A stretch of DNA of 64,000 nt from Bradyrhizobium barranii subsp. apii (GTDB lineage: Bacteria > Pseudomonadota > Alphaproteobacteria > Rhizobiales > Xanthobacteraceae): contig NZ_CP096255.1 of the NCBI RefSeq assembly GCF_011516635.5, forward strand, positions 1,488,001 through 1,552,000, written 5' to 3'. Of this stretch, positions 63,896 through 64,000 are shown piece after piece (the stretch's first letter is position 1; each line of letters begins with the position of its first letter). The notes beneath the pieces are model-generated. The model did no database searches. It saw only the letters and a program-made list of their open reading frames with translations, and had not been told where the DNA came from. The position numbers were made by a program, and so were the translations under genes.

Positions 63896-64000
63896 ATGCT
63901 CATACGCACATCGGCCGATCTCGGGGCCATCATTCGGGATACCCGCAAACGGCACAAGCTTGATCAGTCCAGCCTCGCCAAGCGCATTGGCGTCAGCCGT
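63896..64000 (+). CDS. HipB-like HTH (XRE) regulator, start only
   Basis: ATG at 63896 opens MLIRTSADLGAIIRDTRKRH and KLDQSSLAKRIGVSR to the window edge. This is the first half of an XRE helix-turn-helix and strongly resembles HipB-type antitoxins such as y4mF of Rhizobium symbiotic plasmids, which begin MLIRTPxDLGAxIRxxRR. A hipA toxin gene would be expected just beyond the window. Upstream, TTGTCGT (63839-63845) and ACGACAA (about 63875-63881) form a spaced inverted repeat that could be an autoregulatory operator. Confidence 0.8.
   Translation, partial: MLIRTSADLGAIIRDTRKRHKLDQSSLAKRIGVSR

Overview
The window is about 64 kb of GC-rich, insertion-sequence-saturated DNA. It is most consistent with an accessory (symbiosis-island-like) region of a Bradyrhizobium-type rhizobium. 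The support is indirect: a NEL-domain LRR type III effector (NopM/IpaH type) preceded by a tts-box-like motif, a remnant of a C48 SUMO-protease effector (NopD type), small proteins of types I associate with rhizobia, a palindrome repeat of the Bradyrhizobium kind, and a dense mix of IS3, IS5, IS21, IS66, IS91, IS110, IS256, IS630 and group II intron sequences. No rRNA, tRNA or CRISPR array was seen.

Layout. 0-2.8 kb: tail of a group II intron with its reverse transcriptase, then two small genes. 2.8-8.0 kb: nested insertions, with an IS91 unit (recombinase plus HUH transposase) inside an IS5-like element, itself inside an IS256 transposase gene. 8.2-10.8 kb: complete IS21 with a 5-bp target duplication. 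10.8-13.4 kb: IS3, IS110 and DUF262 remnants. 13.4-15.0 kb: a ParA ATPase overlapping an unrecognised gene. 15-17 kb: broken outer-membrane protein gene, IS630 and IS110 relics. 18-19.2 kb: intact sarcosine-oxidase-like gene. 19.2-24 kb: a graveyard of defence and mobile-element genes (AbiEii toxin, WGR domain, ArdC, SNF2 helicase). 24.6-27.5 kb: effector locus (NEL ligase with tts box, broken C48 protease). 27.5-41.5 kb: a pile-up of IS elements, many nested, including an in-frame IS256/IS66 chimera and a broken oleate hydratase gene. 42-48.8 kb: one unrecognised gene, a membrane diguanylate cyclase, a broken LivK-type binding protein and small DUF1508-like genes. 48.9-52.5 kb: the 3' tail of glnD, a 40-bp palindrome, and an operon of an HlyD-type fusion protein and a BcsA-like GT2/PilZ glycosyltransferase. 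53-57.5 kb: a second, truncated copy of the NEL effector and its tts box, then an unrecognised gene split by an IS5 element, with a complete IS256 upstream of it. 58-64 kb: a GNAT acetyltransferase gene near a 9-bp tandem repeat, small membrane proteins, inverted second copies of the IS3 and IS256 elements, and the start of a HipB-like regulator.

How it works together. Probably functional cellular cargo is limited: the NEL effector, the c-di-GMP-linked pair (diguanylate cyclase; PilZ-bearing synthase with HlyD partner), the sarcosine-oxidase-like enzyme, the ParA operon, the GNAT protein and the HipB-like regulator. Most other genes are inactivated. At four sites (IS256 gene at 3.6/7.7 kb, IS5 copy at 36.1/38.8 kb, IS5 relic at 28.0/29.5 kb, unknown gene at 54.3/55.2 kb) the exact insertion event can be reconstructed from target duplications.
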